Shown: in pieces, positions 15,143-23,130 of the stretch
How positions within the stretch are numbered: the stretch's first letter is position 1
Layout of the letters: each line of letters opens with the position of its first letter
NCBI GenBank assembly: GCA_003563465.1
Contig: PWVH01000012.1
Coordinates: forward strand, 1-25,018
Source: Coriobacteriaceae bacterium
GTDB lineage: Bacteria; Actinomycetota; Coriobacteriia; Anaerosomatales; SLCP01
Direction of reading: 5' to 3'
DNA: 25,018 bases
Made by a program: the position numbers and the translations under genes
Notes under the pieces: generated by a model
Database searches by the model: none
Told to the model about the DNA's origin: nothing
What the model saw: only the letters and a program-made list of their open reading frames with translations

Positions 15143-16798
15143 TTGTCAAAGAGATTACGTAAGTACATGGCGCTGCTTCTAGTGTTCGGGCTCGCGTTCT
15201 CGGTCATGGGCCTTGCCGGGTGCGCGCCGGAAGAGGAAGAGCCACCGGACGTCGAGGAGCCGGTGGACGAGGGGCCCGTCGAGGGCGGGACATTCGTCTA
15301 TTACATCACTGAGCCTGCCTACATCGATCCTCTGAACCTGTTCGAGTCAGAGGGGACGCAGGTCGGTCAGGCGGTCTTCGATAGCCTTGTGGCCTTCGAC
15401 CCGATCACCTCCGAAATCATGCCTGCTGCGGCGGAGAGTTGGGAACCCAACGAGGACGCCACAGTGTGGACGTTCAATCTCGTGCAGGGTGCGAAGTTCC
15501 ACAACGGCCGCGAGGTCACCGCATCTGACTTCAAGTACGCGTGGGAGCGCATCTGCAATCCCGAGAACGAGTCGGAGATCCCGTATCACCTTGCGGCGGT
15601 CTTGGGGTACGACGAGATGCAGGATGGCACTGCCACCGAACTCGAGGGCGTCGTCGCAGTCGATGACTACACACTCGAGGTCACTCTGCAGTATCCGTGG
15701 GCCGACTTCCAGTACGTGGTCGGACACGCCGCCCTTGCGCCGATTCCCGCCGAAGAGGTCGAGGCTGGGGACTTCGGTGAGATGCCCATCGGCAACGGTG
15801 CCTTCAAGATGACAGAGCCATGGGCGCACGATCAGTACATCAACGTCGAACGCTTCGAGGACTACTACGGAGATAGGCCTTACATCGATGGGATCGAGTT
15901 TAAGATTCTGGCCGACATGGATACTGCCTTCCTAGAGTTCCAGGCTGGCAACGTCGACTTCACCCAGATTCCGACCGGTCAGATACAGACTATGATCGAC
16001 GAGTACGGTGAGAGCCCCGATGGCTACACGGCCAACCCCGGCCAGCAGGTTCTTCTCGGAACCGAGCTCGCCGTCTATTACCTGCTCATGAACAATGAAG
16101 ACGAGGTGCTCCAGGATCCGATCGTCAGGCGCGCGCTGTCACTCGCCGTCGATCGCCAGGCAATCTGCACGACCGTGTTCGAAGACACCCGCGAGCCCGC
16201 TTACGGCATCGTGCCTGATGGCATCTTCGGCTTCCAAGACGACGCGTGGGAGTATTCACGCTACGATGTGGAACAAGCCAAGGAACTCCTGGCCGAAGCC
16301 GGCTATCCGGATGGCGAAGGTTTCCCGACCATCACGCTTGAGTACAACACCGGCGCGGGGCATGAGGATATTCTCCAGCTTGTTCAGAACGACTTCCAGG
16401 AAATCGGCGTCGAGGCCGAGTTGGCTGGCATGGAGTGGGCTCAGTACCTCGACATGCTGACCGAGAGAACCTACCAGATTGGTCGTCTGGGCTGGATCAG
16501 TTCCTATCCCATCATGGACTACTTCCTCTATCCGCTCTTCCATTCGGAGAGCGAAGACAACTATGCGTTCTACGTCAATCTCGAGGTTGACGAGATGCTT
16601 GAGGAAGCTCGCGTGACCGTCGACGATGACGAGCGTATCGAGCTCTACCGCGACATCGAGCGCAAGATCGGTGATGATGCACCGATGATGCCGCTCATGT
16701 TCTACCGCCACAGCCATGTCGCCTCCGACAGGGTCATGGATGGCGTCTATAGCGCCAGCGGTTTGTTCGATTTCAATAGGGTTTGGCTGCTGCAGTAA
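15143..16798 (+). CDS. oppA: Oligopeptide ABC transporter substrate-binding lipoprotein
   Basis: It binds peptides outside the cell and delivers them to the OppBCDF complex. The start is TTG 15143: GGAGGGAGG lies 7 nt upstream, and the N-terminus then reads as a lipoprotein signal, with KRLRK, a hydrophobic core and the lipobox LAGC (Cys at residue 27). The mature 525-aa part opens with an acidic Glu/Pro linker (EEEEPPDVEEPVDE). It then follows the SBP_bac_5 (family 5) pattern: GGTFVYYITEPAYIDPLNLFES, the AAESWEPNEDATVWTFNL segment, KFHNGREVTASDFKYAWERICNP (family signature), RRALSLAVDRQAIC, and LLAEAGYPDGEGFPTITLEYN. Total 551 aa, typical of OppA. Substrate range cannot be read from sequence. 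It is the first gene of oppABCDF and is followed by a strong hairpin. Confidence 0.93.
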   Translation: MSKRLRKYMALLLVFGLAFSVMGLAGCAPEEEEPPDVEEPVDEGPVEGGTFVYYITEPAYIDPLNLFESEGTQVGQAVFDSLVAFDPITSEIMPAAAESWEPNEDATVWTFNLVQGAKFHNGREVTASDFKYAWERICNPENESEIPYHLAAVLGYDEMQDGTATELEGVVAVDDYTLEVTLQYPWADFQYVVGHAALAPIPAEEVEAGDFGEMPIGNGAFKMTEPWAHDQYINVERFEDYYGDRPYIDGIEFKILADMDTAFLEFQAGNVDFTQIPTGQIQTMIDEYGESPDGYTANPGQQVLLGTELAVYYLLMNNEDEVLQDPIVRRALSLAVDRQAICTTVFEDTREPAYGIVPDGIFGFQDDAWEYSRYDVEQAKELLAEAGYPDGEGFPTITLEYNTGAGHEDILQLVQNDFQEIGVEAELAGMEWAQYLDMLTERTYQIGRLGWISSYPIMDYFLYPLFHSESEDNYAFYVNLEVDEMLEEARVTVDDDERIELYRDIERKIGDDAPMMPLMFYRHSHVASDRVMDGVYSASGLFDFNRVWLLQ

Positions 16799-16824
16799 CG
16801 CGCTGATGCGTTCACCGGCAAGAG

Positions 16825-16860
16825 AAGTGCCGGGGCGCTCACCTGGGCGCCCCGGCACTT
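16825..16860 (+). terminator. 14-bp GC-rich hairpin between oppA and oppB
   Basis: AAGTGCCGGGGCGC (16825-16838) pairs perfectly with GCGCCCCGGCACTT (16847-16860) around an 8-nt loop. Only a weak T-rich tail (TTGATGTGT) follows. It starts 27 nt after the oppA stop and ends 47 nt before oppB. Likely a leaky terminator or mRNA-stabilising stem that raises binding-protein output above the permease and ATPase genes. Confidence 0.75.
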
Positions 16861-16907
16861 GATGTGTGCAGCCGATCTAAGCTCGGCTCAGGGACGAAAT
16901 ACACCAC

Positions 16908-17885
16908 ATGCTTAAGTACACTGTCCGCCGCATATTCCAGATGATCCCTGTCTTCATCGGCGTGACCTTGATTCTGTTCATCCTGCGTGCACCTGGTGTC
17001 TTGCCGGGTGACCCGGTCCGCATGATCACCGGCGAGAGAGCGATTCCTGATGCTTTGCGTGAGCAAATCGTCAAGAAGCATGCTCTCGACCAACCGCTTC
17101 ACAGACAGTACGTCATCTACATCGGGAACCTTCTGCAGGGCGACCTTGGTGAGTCATATCAGCGGGGACGTCCCGTGCTAGACATCTTCGCCGACAAGTT
17201 TCCGAACACTTTGAGGCTCGCTTTCGCTGGCATAATCGTCGAGATCATCATTGGACTCACAGCGGGAATAATCTCGGCCGTGCGACAATACTCCTTCCTC
17301 GACGTTCTCGTGACGTTATCGACCTCCATACTCGTATCTGTCCCGGTCTTCTGGCTCGGCATGCTCTTTCAAATATTCTTCGGCATCAAGCTCAAGGAGT
17401 GGACTGGAGGAGCTGTCCACCTGCCTATTTCGCAGATGTCGTCAGCGGAGTTTCCCGACTGGGCGCACCTGATTCTTCCGGCGATAACCCTGGCATCCGT
17501 TTCCACTGCTTATGTCGCACGCATCATGCGTAGTCAGATGCTCGAGGCCATGGGTCAGGACTACATACGTACCGCACTGGCAAAAGGCCTCACGCGGCGA
17601 GCGGTGACCTTCCGCCACGGTCTCAAGAACGCTCTCATCCCGGTGGTGACGTTCGTCGGAATCGATTTCGGCGTGATGATGGGCGGCGCCATTCTCACCG
17701 AGACGGTCTTCAGTTGGCCTGGAGTGGGCCGCGAGATATTCCTTGCGGTGGGACAGCGTGACTGGCCCATCGTAATGGGCGGTGTGATCATCATCGTGTT
17801 CCTCGTCATGATCATCAATCTCATCGTCGACTTGAGTTACGCACTGCTCGATCCGCGCATCAGATACGGGGGTGATGCGGAGTGA
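16908..17885 (+). CDS. oppB: Oligopeptide ABC transporter permease OppB
   Basis: This is one of two membrane subunits forming the peptide channel. The 325-aa protein has the family N-terminus (MLKYTVRRIFQMIPVFIGVT, first helix), the GDLGESYQRGRPVLDIFADKFPNTLRLA motif after the first periplasmic loop, then five further helices. The EAA loop contacting the ATPases is QDYIRTALAKGLTRRAVTFRHG (about residues 215-236), followed by NALIPVVTFVGIDFGVMMGGAILTETVFSWPGVG. ATG 16908 has only a weak ribosome site (AGGGA about 13 nt away), so lower translation than oppA is expected. Its stop overlaps the oppC GTG by 4 nt. Confidence 0.94.
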   Translation: MLKYTVRRIFQMIPVFIGVTLILFILRAPGVLPGDPVRMITGERAIPDALREQIVKKHALDQPLHRQYVIYIGNLLQGDLGESYQRGRPVLDIFADKFPNTLRLAFAGIIVEIIIGLTAGIISAVRQYSFLDVLVTLSTSILVSVPVFWLGMLFQIFFGIKLKEWTGGAVHLPISQMSSAEFPDWAHLILPAITLASVSTAYVARIMRSQMLEAMGQDYIRTALAKGLTRRAVTFRHGLKNALIPVVTFVGIDFGVMMGGAILTETVFSWPGVGREIFLAVGQRDWPIVMGGVIIIVFLVMIINLIVDLSYALLDPRIRYGGDAE

Positions 17886-18874
17886 CAGATCATCGCGAAG
17901 AGAGGCCGAACCCCAGATCAGGTGTGCCGACAGATGTGGGAGGCCATGAGACCCGTGATGAGGCTACGACACTACCGGTGCTTCCCGGTGACCTGCATGC
18001 TGTCACGGGCCTGAGCAGCCGTACGCTTTGGGGAGATGCATGGCGACGGCTACGCCGCAACAAGCTTGCGATAATCGGTCTGATTTGGATAGTGGCGGTG
18101 GTGTTGATGACGGTATCTGCCGACTTGTGGGTTGCGCCACTCTTCGGAGACCCGCTCACCGTTGACACCACGCCGGGAGCAAGCCTGCAATCACCTTCAC
18201 TGGAGCACCCCTTCGGTACAGACAAGCTTGGCCGAGATGTCTTCGCGCGCGTGGTTTACGGGGCTCGTGTCTCGCTCACGGTCGGGGTGCTTGCCGTGTC
18301 GATATCGCTTGCGATCGGCCTGATGCTCGGAGCGCTCTCTGGCTACTACGGGCGGTTCGTGGACACGCTGGTGATGCGTTCGGCCGACGTGTTCTTCGCC
18401 TTCCCCTACATACTTTTCGCAATCGCGCTCATCGCGGTGCTGGGGCCGAGCTATCGAAACGTGTTCATAGCTATCGGTATCCTCGGGTGGCCCAGCATCG
18501 CCAGGGTCTTCCGCAGCTCGATACTCTCGGTCAAGGAGAACGAGTACGTGGATGCCGCTCGGGCGATGGGAGCCTCCGACTTCCGCATCATGTTCCGTCA
18601 CATCATGCCCAACGCCATCGCCCCGATAATCGTGTATGGCACCATGAGCATCGGCGGAGCGATAATAACCGAGGCAGCACTTTCCTTCCTTGGCATGGGC
18701 GTTCAGCCTCCGACGCCTTCGTGGGGGCTTATGCTGTCGGATGCCAAGTCGCTGATGTTCCGTGCTCCATGGCTGACCATCTGGCCTGGATTTGCGATTC
18801 TGACTACTGTACTTGCGTTCGTGCTGATGGGAGACGGTTTGCGCGACGCACTTGACGTGAAGATGAAGGAGTGA
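17882..18874 (+). CDS. oppC: Oligopeptide ABC transporter permease OppC
   Basis: This is the second channel subunit, 330 aa. A longer than usual hydrophilic N-terminal tail (about 55 residues, Thr/Arg/Glu-rich) precedes the OppC_N region TLWGDAWRRLRRNKLAIIGLIWIVAVVLM (first helix). Then come PSLEHPFGTDKLGRDVFARVVYGARVSL, a conserved family segment, and five more helices. The EAA loop is NEYVDAARAMGASDFRIMFRHI, followed by LPN-type MPNAIAPIIVYGTMSIGGAIITEAALSFLGMG. It starts with GTG overlapping the oppB stop and ends 4 nt before oppD. Confidence 0.94.
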   Translation: MTDHREERPNPRSGVPTDVGGHETRDEATTLPVLPGDLHAVTGLSSRTLWGDAWRRLRRNKLAIIGLIWIVAVVLMTVSADLWVAPLFGDPLTVDTTPGASLQSPSLEHPFGTDKLGRDVFARVVYGARVSLTVGVLAVSISLAIGLMLGALSGYYGRFVDTLVMRSADVFFAFPYILFAIALIAVLGPSYRNVFIAIGILGWPSIARVFRSSILSVKENEYVDAARAMGASDFRIMFRHIMPNAIAPIIVYGTMSIGGAIITEAALSFLGMGVQPPTPSWGLMLSDAKSLMFRAPWLTIWPGFAILTTVLAFVLMGDGLRDALDVKMKE

Positions 18875-18878
18875 CGCG

Positions 18879-19901
18879 ATGCCGGCACTCCTAGAAGTCA
18901 GAGGCCTCTCCACACGATTCACCACACGCGACGGTATCGTCAAGGCGGTTGACGGGGTCTCGTTCGCTTTGGAGCCGGGCAAGACGCTCGGGGTGGTCGG
19001 AGAGTCCGGGTCGGGCAAGTCCGTCACAGCCCTTTCCATGATGCGTCTCGTCGCTGAGCCTCAAGGCAAGATCGTCGGCGGCGAGGTGCTGTTCAAGGGC
19101 GCAGACGTGCTAAAGATGAGCGAGAGAGAAGTCCGCGATATGCGTGGCAATCGGATCGCGATGATATTCCAAGATCCCATGACCTCTCTCAATCCGGTAT
19201 TCCGGGTCGGCCGCCAGATAGGGGAGTCACTGATTCTGCACAAGGGCATGAGTCGCAAGGATGCCTTCGATCGAGCGGTTCAGCTACTCGATATGGTAGG
19301 CATTCCTAACGCGCGTGACCGGGCCAAGGACTACCCACACCAGTTCTCAGGTGGGATGCGGCAGCGCGCGATGATCGCGATGGCGTTGGCCTGCGACCCG
19401 GATATCCTGATCGCCGACGAACCCACCACGGCACTCGATGTCACCATACAGGCGCAGATTCTCGAACTCATCATGGAGATGCAAGAGCGTACAGGTACCG
19501 CAATCATCATCATCACCCACGATCTCGGAGTGGTGGCGGACATAGCTAATGACGTTATGGTCATGTATGCGGGTAGACAGGTCGAGTACGGTGAATCAAG
19601 ACATGTGTTCGGTGACTCTCTGCACCCTTACACGTGGGGACTGCTCGACAGCCTGCCTCGTCATGACTCCGACGAGAAAGGCGAGCTCGTTCCGATCGAG
19701 GGTCAGCCGCCGAGTCTCATAAACGTGCCTTACGGATGCGCCTTTCATCCGCGTTGTCCCTATGCTGAGGAGATCTGTCGCTCTGAAGTCCCGCCTCTGC
19801 TTGCCACCGATACGGGACACCTGTCCGCATGTCACTTCTCGGCCGATCCCGCTTTCCGGCGCGGCATGGACCGTGACCAGGAAAGGGTGGCGCTGAAGTG
19901 A
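18879..19901 (+). CDS. oppD: Oligopeptide ABC transporter ATPase OppD
   Basis: One of the two ATPases energising peptide uptake, on the cytoplasmic face. The 340-aa protein has Walker A GESGSGKS (residues 41-48), Q-loop MIFQDPMTSLNP, signature FSGGMRQRAMIAMAL, Walker B ILIADEPTTALD and the switch His in IIITHDLGVVA. The C-terminal oligopeptide-transporter domain has a cysteine set (GCAFHPRCPYAEEIC and later ACHF). In a related DppD this arrangement is reported to bind an Fe-S cluster; that role here is inference. Its stop overlaps the oppF GTG (GTGA). Confidence 0.95.
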   Translation: MPALLEVRGLSTRFTTRDGIVKAVDGVSFALEPGKTLGVVGESGSGKSVTALSMMRLVAEPQGKIVGGEVLFKGADVLKMSEREVRDMRGNRIAMIFQDPMTSLNPVFRVGRQIGESLILHKGMSRKDAFDRAVQLLDMVGIPNARDRAKDYPHQFSGGMRQRAMIAMALACDPDILIADEPTTALDVTIQAQILELIMEMQERTGTAIIIITHDLGVVADIANDVMVMYAGRQVEYGESRHVFGDSLHPYTWGLLDSLPRHDSDEKGELVPIEGQPPSLINVPYGCAFHPRCPYAEEICRSEVPPLLATDTGHLSACHFSADPAFRRGMDRDQERVALK

Positions 19902-20899
19902 GCGAGCTTCTGAGGGTGGAGGATCTCTGCAAGCACTTCCCTGTGGAACAGGGAGTACTGAGTTCTCGCATCGGTCGGAAGGTTCACGCGGTAGACGATG
20001 TGTCGTTCGTGGTCAACGCAGGTGAGACACTAGGACTGGTTGGCGAATCGGGATGCGGCAAGTCCACTACGGGCAGGTGTGTCCTGCGGCTCCTGAAGCC
20101 GACTTCAGGCACGATCACTTTCGACGGCCGAGACGTCGGTTCGATGGGACGGTCTGCTCTCAAAGCGTTTCGGCGTGACGCACAGATCATCTTTCAGGAT
20201 CCCTATGCGTCGCTCAACCCTCGCATGACCATAGGCGAGATCGTGTGGGAGCCACTAGTGGTGCACGGGATAGGCACGCGTGAGGAGCGCCGCGAGCGCG
20301 CACGAGAGTTGCTCGAGGTGGTGGGACTCAGCCCAGAGCACATCAACAGGTACCCTCACGAGTTCTCAGGCGGGCAGCGCCAACGCATCGGCATAGCTCG
20401 CGCTCTTGCGCTGCAGCCCAAACTGATAGTCTGCGACGAGCCAGTGTCGGCACTCGACGTCTCGATCCAGGCCCAGGTCGTGAACTTGCTAGATGAGCTC
20501 CAAGACACGTTCGGCCTGACGTATCTCTTCATCGCTCACGACCTCTCTGTGATCCGCCACATCTCGGACCGGATTGCGGTGATGTACCTGGGCAAGATCG
20601 TGGAGATCTCCGACTGGAGACGCCTGTACGATGACCCTCACCATCCCTACACGCAGTCCCTGCTCTCTGCTGTGCCAGTCCCCGATCCGGCAAAGCAGCG
20701 CTCTCGCGAGCGAATCATCTTGCAAGGAGACGTACCGAGTCCGATCGACCCTCCCACTGGATGCCGTTTTCACACGCGTTGCCCGATAGCGGAGTTTCCT
20801 AAGTGTGCCGAGGAAGAGCCTCGTCTTGCCGAGGTTGCTGCAGGACACAGAGCGGCGTGCCACTTCGCGAAGCCGCATCCGATCAACGTTTCGTCTTAG
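19898..20899 (+). CDS. oppF: Oligopeptide ABC transporter ATPase OppF
   Basis: The partner ATPase to OppD, 333 aa. It has Walker A GESGCGKST (residues 49-57), Q-loop IIFQDPYASLNPRMT, signature FSGGQRQRIGIARAL, Walker B LIVCDEPVSALD and switch IAHDLSVIRHI. The C-terminal domain again has four cysteines (GCRFHTRCPIAEFPKC and AACHF), matching OppD. The insertion between Walker A and the Q-loop and the linker SSRIGRKVHAVDDVSF are typical of OppF rather than OppD. It is the last opp gene; a small hairpin follows. Confidence 0.95.
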   Translation: MSELLRVEDLCKHFPVEQGVLSSRIGRKVHAVDDVSFVVNAGETLGLVGESGCGKSTTGRCVLRLLKPTSGTITFDGRDVGSMGRSALKAFRRDAQIIFQDPYASLNPRMTIGEIVWEPLVVHGIGTREERRERARELLEVVGLSPEHINRYPHEFSGGQRQRIGIARALALQPKLIVCDEPVSALDVSIQAQVVNLLDELQDTFGLTYLFIAHDLSVIRHISDRIAVMYLGKIVEISDWRRLYDDPHHPYTQSLLSAVPVPDPAKQRSRERIILQGDVPSPIDPPTGCRFHTRCPIAEFPKCAEEEPRLAEVAAGHRAACHFAKPHPINVSS

Positions 20900-20912
20900 C
20901 TAGCAGTGCCCT

Positions 20913-20930
20913 GGCTTCAGAGCGGAAGCC
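20913..20930 (+). terminator. Small hairpin after oppF, possible weak terminator
   Basis: GGCTTC pairs with GAAGCC around AGAGCG. It is only 6 bp and no T-run follows, so it may be a weak terminator or just a leader stem for the next gene, 40 nt on. Confidence 0.3.
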
Positions 20931-20970
20931 GTGCCCGAAGAATCGGCTTGAGCTATCGGAAAGGATGACG

Positions 20971-21450
20971 ATGAGACCCGATCCGAGCGAGCGGATAGAC
21001 GAGCGAGCAGTGCTCGTGTGGCGAATCGCCGGTGCTTCAAGCGCACTGATGCCGGCAGCGGCCGCAGGCGCAATGGCGGGACTCGCGTTCATGGACCTTG
21101 TTCCCGGATGGTCTTTCTGGCTAGCTGCTGCGGTAACGGTTGTGGTCGCGCTCCTGTCTGTGGCCATCGTGCCAAGGGTGCGTTGGATCCGATGGCGGTA
21201 TGAGGTTTCCGAAGACGAAGTGTACCTCCGTCACGGACTCGTCATTCGTAAACGGACTCTCATTCCGATGACTCGAGTGCAGCACGTCGACACCAAAGCC
21301 GGGCCGCTCTTGCGTGCGTTCGGGCTGTCGACCGTCACCGTCGCCACGGCAGGCGGCGAGCACGAGATACCCGCGCTCTCCGACGAGGTAGCGGACCGCC
21401 TGCGCGACCGTATAGCCGTGCTGGCCCGGGTGACCGCAGATGTCGTCTGA
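20971..21450 (+). CDS. Bacterial PH-domain membrane protein, YdbS-like
   Basis: The protein is 159 aa from ATG 20971; GGAAAGGA lies about 6 nt upstream. An ATG two codons earlier overlaps that site and is less likely. Two membrane helices (about residues 18-42 and 48-70) are followed by a bPH_2 (DUF304) domain: RWRYEVSEDEVYLRHGLVIRKRTLIPMTRVQHVDTKAGPLLRAFGLSTVTVATAGGEHEIPAL. The signature 'R.P..R.Q.v....g.l.r.fGl..v.v.TAg' is clear. In B. subtilis the YdbS/YdbT pair affects resistance to certain bacteriocins, but the molecular role of the family is unknown. The stop lies 8 nt inside the next gene, so the pair is coupled. Confidence 0.85.
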   Translation: MRPDPSERIDERAVLVWRIAGASSALMPAAAAGAMAGLAFMDLVPGWSFWLAAAVTVVVALLSVAIVPRVRWIRWRYEVSEDEVYLRHGLVIRKRTLIPMTRVQHVDTKAGPLLRAFGLSTVTVATAGGEHEIPALSDEVADRLRDRIAVLARVTADVV

Positions 21451-22948
21451 GCCGCGTCGCGCTCATCCGGCTGGCGTGCTCCTGTACACGCTTAAGCATC
21501 TTCGGACGTTTTCGGTGCCGGCCATAGGCGCTCTGTTCGCGTTCAATGTCGTTCGGGAGGATCCACGCATAGCTCTCGGTTCTGTAGCGGTAGCCGTGGC
21601 TCTGTTGATAGCTGCGATGATTGCAGTTCTTGCTGCTTGGATACAGTGGATGCGCTTCACCTTCCATGTCGAGGGAGGAGCGCTACGGGCCGAAGAAGGA
21701 ATCATCGTTCGCAAGAGCACGCGGCTTACTCCTGAGCGCATCCAGTCCATCGACACCAAGGCGAATCTACTCTTCAGAGTTCTCGGTCTGGTGACGGTCG
21801 ATATCCAGACCGCTGGACGCGGCAAGGAAGCAGAGGTTTCGATTCCCGCACTCACCGAGTCAGACGCACGCGAGCTTGCTGCGGGGCTACGTGTCAGACA
21901 TGAGCGACTCGTAAGTGAGCTCGGCGCCGAAGCGGTCGTCGATATCGCAGTGATGCCGGAGCCGCAGGCACCTACAACGAGTCATGTTTGGACCCTCACG
22001 ACGGCCGAGCTCGCCGTCGTCGCGCTAACCTCAAGCGGTGGGCTGATAGTCCTCGCAGCGATCGTACCGGTGGTTGGTGCGCTCATGCCGGTGGTTTCTG
22101 AGGAACTACCTGTCGAGTTGGCCGATGCACTGACTTTGGGACCGTGGATCGTCATCCTCGGCATCCTTGCGGTGGCGATGGTGGGTGTCGCCTGGATAGC
22201 CGGCAGTGTCGGCACCGCGCTGCAGTACTGGGAGTTCGTGACCAAGCGAACCGATGACGAGTTGAGAGTCGAGAGAGGGCTTCTGCAGCGAAACACCCGG
22301 AGCGTCCCACTCGATCGCGTGCAAGCCATCCGCCTGGTGGAGGGGCCACTTCGCCAGATGATTCGCCGAGTGACGGTAGGGGTCGACAGCGCCGGCCTGG
22401 CTACGGGAGGGGAGTTCGGACCCACCGTGCTTCATCCGCTTCTGACCGCACAGGAGTCGCGCAGGTTCTGCGACCTGATGGTACCTGGTCACATGTTTCC
22501 AGAGCTGAGAAGGGTGCCGAAGCGCGCGCGGCGCCGCTACGTGATTCGTGCCATAGCACTGCCGATGCTGGTGGCGGGAGTACTCGCTGCGACCATGCAA
22601 TACGGTTGGCTTGCTCTGTCGATACCGATTCTGTCGTCCGGATGGGGACTGCTGGCCTTTACCGACGCTGCCTGGGGAATCAGCGGGGATGTGGTGGCGC
22701 TGCGTTGGCGGACGTTTGCACGGACGACAGCCTTGGTCCGCCGCCGAAGGGTACAATCCGTGACCGTGAGTCAGCATCCGCTTCAGAAGATAGCGGGTCT
22801 AGCTTCGGTGTCGGTTCGGGTGGCCGCAAGCCCTATGACGGCAGTGTTTCAGGTCAGACATCTGGACGAAAGGGACGCTATCGGCATTGTGGAGTGGGTA
22901 TCCGAAGGTGTTGAAAGAACAGAGAAGTGGACATCAGTCACCGTATAG
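21440..22948 (+). CDS. Bacterial PH-domain membrane protein with three bPH_2 units, YdbT-like
   Basis: The 502-aa product overlaps the YdbS-like gene by 11 nt. It alternates membrane helices with three bPH_2 domains. The first is at about residues 72-148 (MRFTFHVEGGALRAEEGIIVRKSTRLTPERIQSIDTKANLLFRVLGLVTVDIQTAG). The second is at about 264-350 (WEFVTKRTDDELRVERGLLQRNTRSVPLDRVQAIRLVEGPLRQMI). The third, weaker, is at about 416-490 (RTTALVRRRRVQSVTVSQHPLQKIAGLASVSVRVAA). Paired helices lie near 25-70, 180-215, 228-258 and 370-410. This matches the YdbT architecture and suggests a complex with the upstream partner in the membrane. Biological role unknown. Confidence 0.85.
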   Translation: MSSEPRRAHPAGVLLYTLKHLRTFSVPAIGALFAFNVVREDPRIALGSVAVAVALLIAAMIAVLAAWIQWMRFTFHVEGGALRAEEGIIVRKSTRLTPERIQSIDTKANLLFRVLGLVTVDIQTAGRGKEAEVSIPALTESDARELAAGLRVRHERLVSELGAEAVVDIAVMPEPQAPTTSHVWTLTTAELAVVALTSSGGLIVLAAIVPVVGALMPVVSEELPVELADALTLGPWIVILGILAVAMVGVAWIAGSVGTALQYWEFVTKRTDDELRVERGLLQRNTRSVPLDRVQAIRLVEGPLRQMIRRVTVGVDSAGLATGGEFGPTVLHPLLTAQESRRFCDLMVPGHMFPELRRVPKRARRRYVIRAIALPMLVAGVLAATMQYGWLALSIPILSSGWGLLAFTDAAWGISGDVVALRWRTFARTTALVRRRRVQSVTVSQHPLQKIAGLASVSVRVAASPMTAVFQVRHLDERDAIGIVEWVSEGVERTEKWTSVTV

Positions 22949-22968
22949 CGTGCCCGAAATGAGTGCGA

Positions 22969-22974
22969 TATACT
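22969..22974 (+). promoter_or_regulatory. Candidate -10 element for tRNA-Leu
   Basis: TATACT lies 30 nt before the tRNA, giving a 5' leader of about 24 nt. It matches 5 of 6 consensus positions; the -35 (TAGCGT region) is poor. The same GATATACT octamer occurs in the candidate secG promoter. Confidence 0.45.
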
Positions 22975-23004
22975 TTCGTCCGTCGCGCTCACCGGTGCTG
23001 ACAA

Positions 23005-23091
23005 GTCGGAGTGGCGGAACGGCAGACGCGCTAGGTTGAGGGCCTAGTGCCCTCTAAGGGCGTGTGGGTTCAACTCCCACCTCCGACACCA
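23005..23091 (+). tRNA. tRNA-Leu, anticodon GAG
   Basis: All arms can be folded. The acceptor stem GTCGGAG pairs with CTCCGAC (7 of 7). The anticodon stem CTAGG/CCTAG encloses loop TTGAGGG, with anticodon GAG at 23038-23040 reading CUC/CUU leucine codons. A long class-II variable arm (TGCCC...GGGCG) and the T-arm GTGGG-TTCAACT-CCCAC follow. Discriminator A and an encoded CCA end at 23091. The long variable arm and discriminator A fit leucine, not serine. Confidence 0.96.
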
Positions 23092-23102
23092 GATACGAAA
23101 GC

Positions 23103-23130
23103 GAAGACTCCGGAATAATCCGGGGTCTTC
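23103..23130. terminator. Bidirectional terminator between tRNA-Leu and the convergent phosphatase gene
   Basis: GAAGACTCCGG (23103-23113) pairs with CCGGGGTCTTC (23120-23130), 11 bp with one G-U, loop AATAAT. It starts 11 nt after the tRNA and directly abuts the stop codon of the - strand gene. T-rich stretches flank both sides, so it can serve both transcripts. Confidence 0.75.

Noticed and set aside
23005..23130. tRNA-Leu as an integration site for a mobile element
   Set aside because: No integrase gene or repeat of the tRNA 3' end is seen; the tRNA is followed at once by a terminator and a convergent signalling gene.
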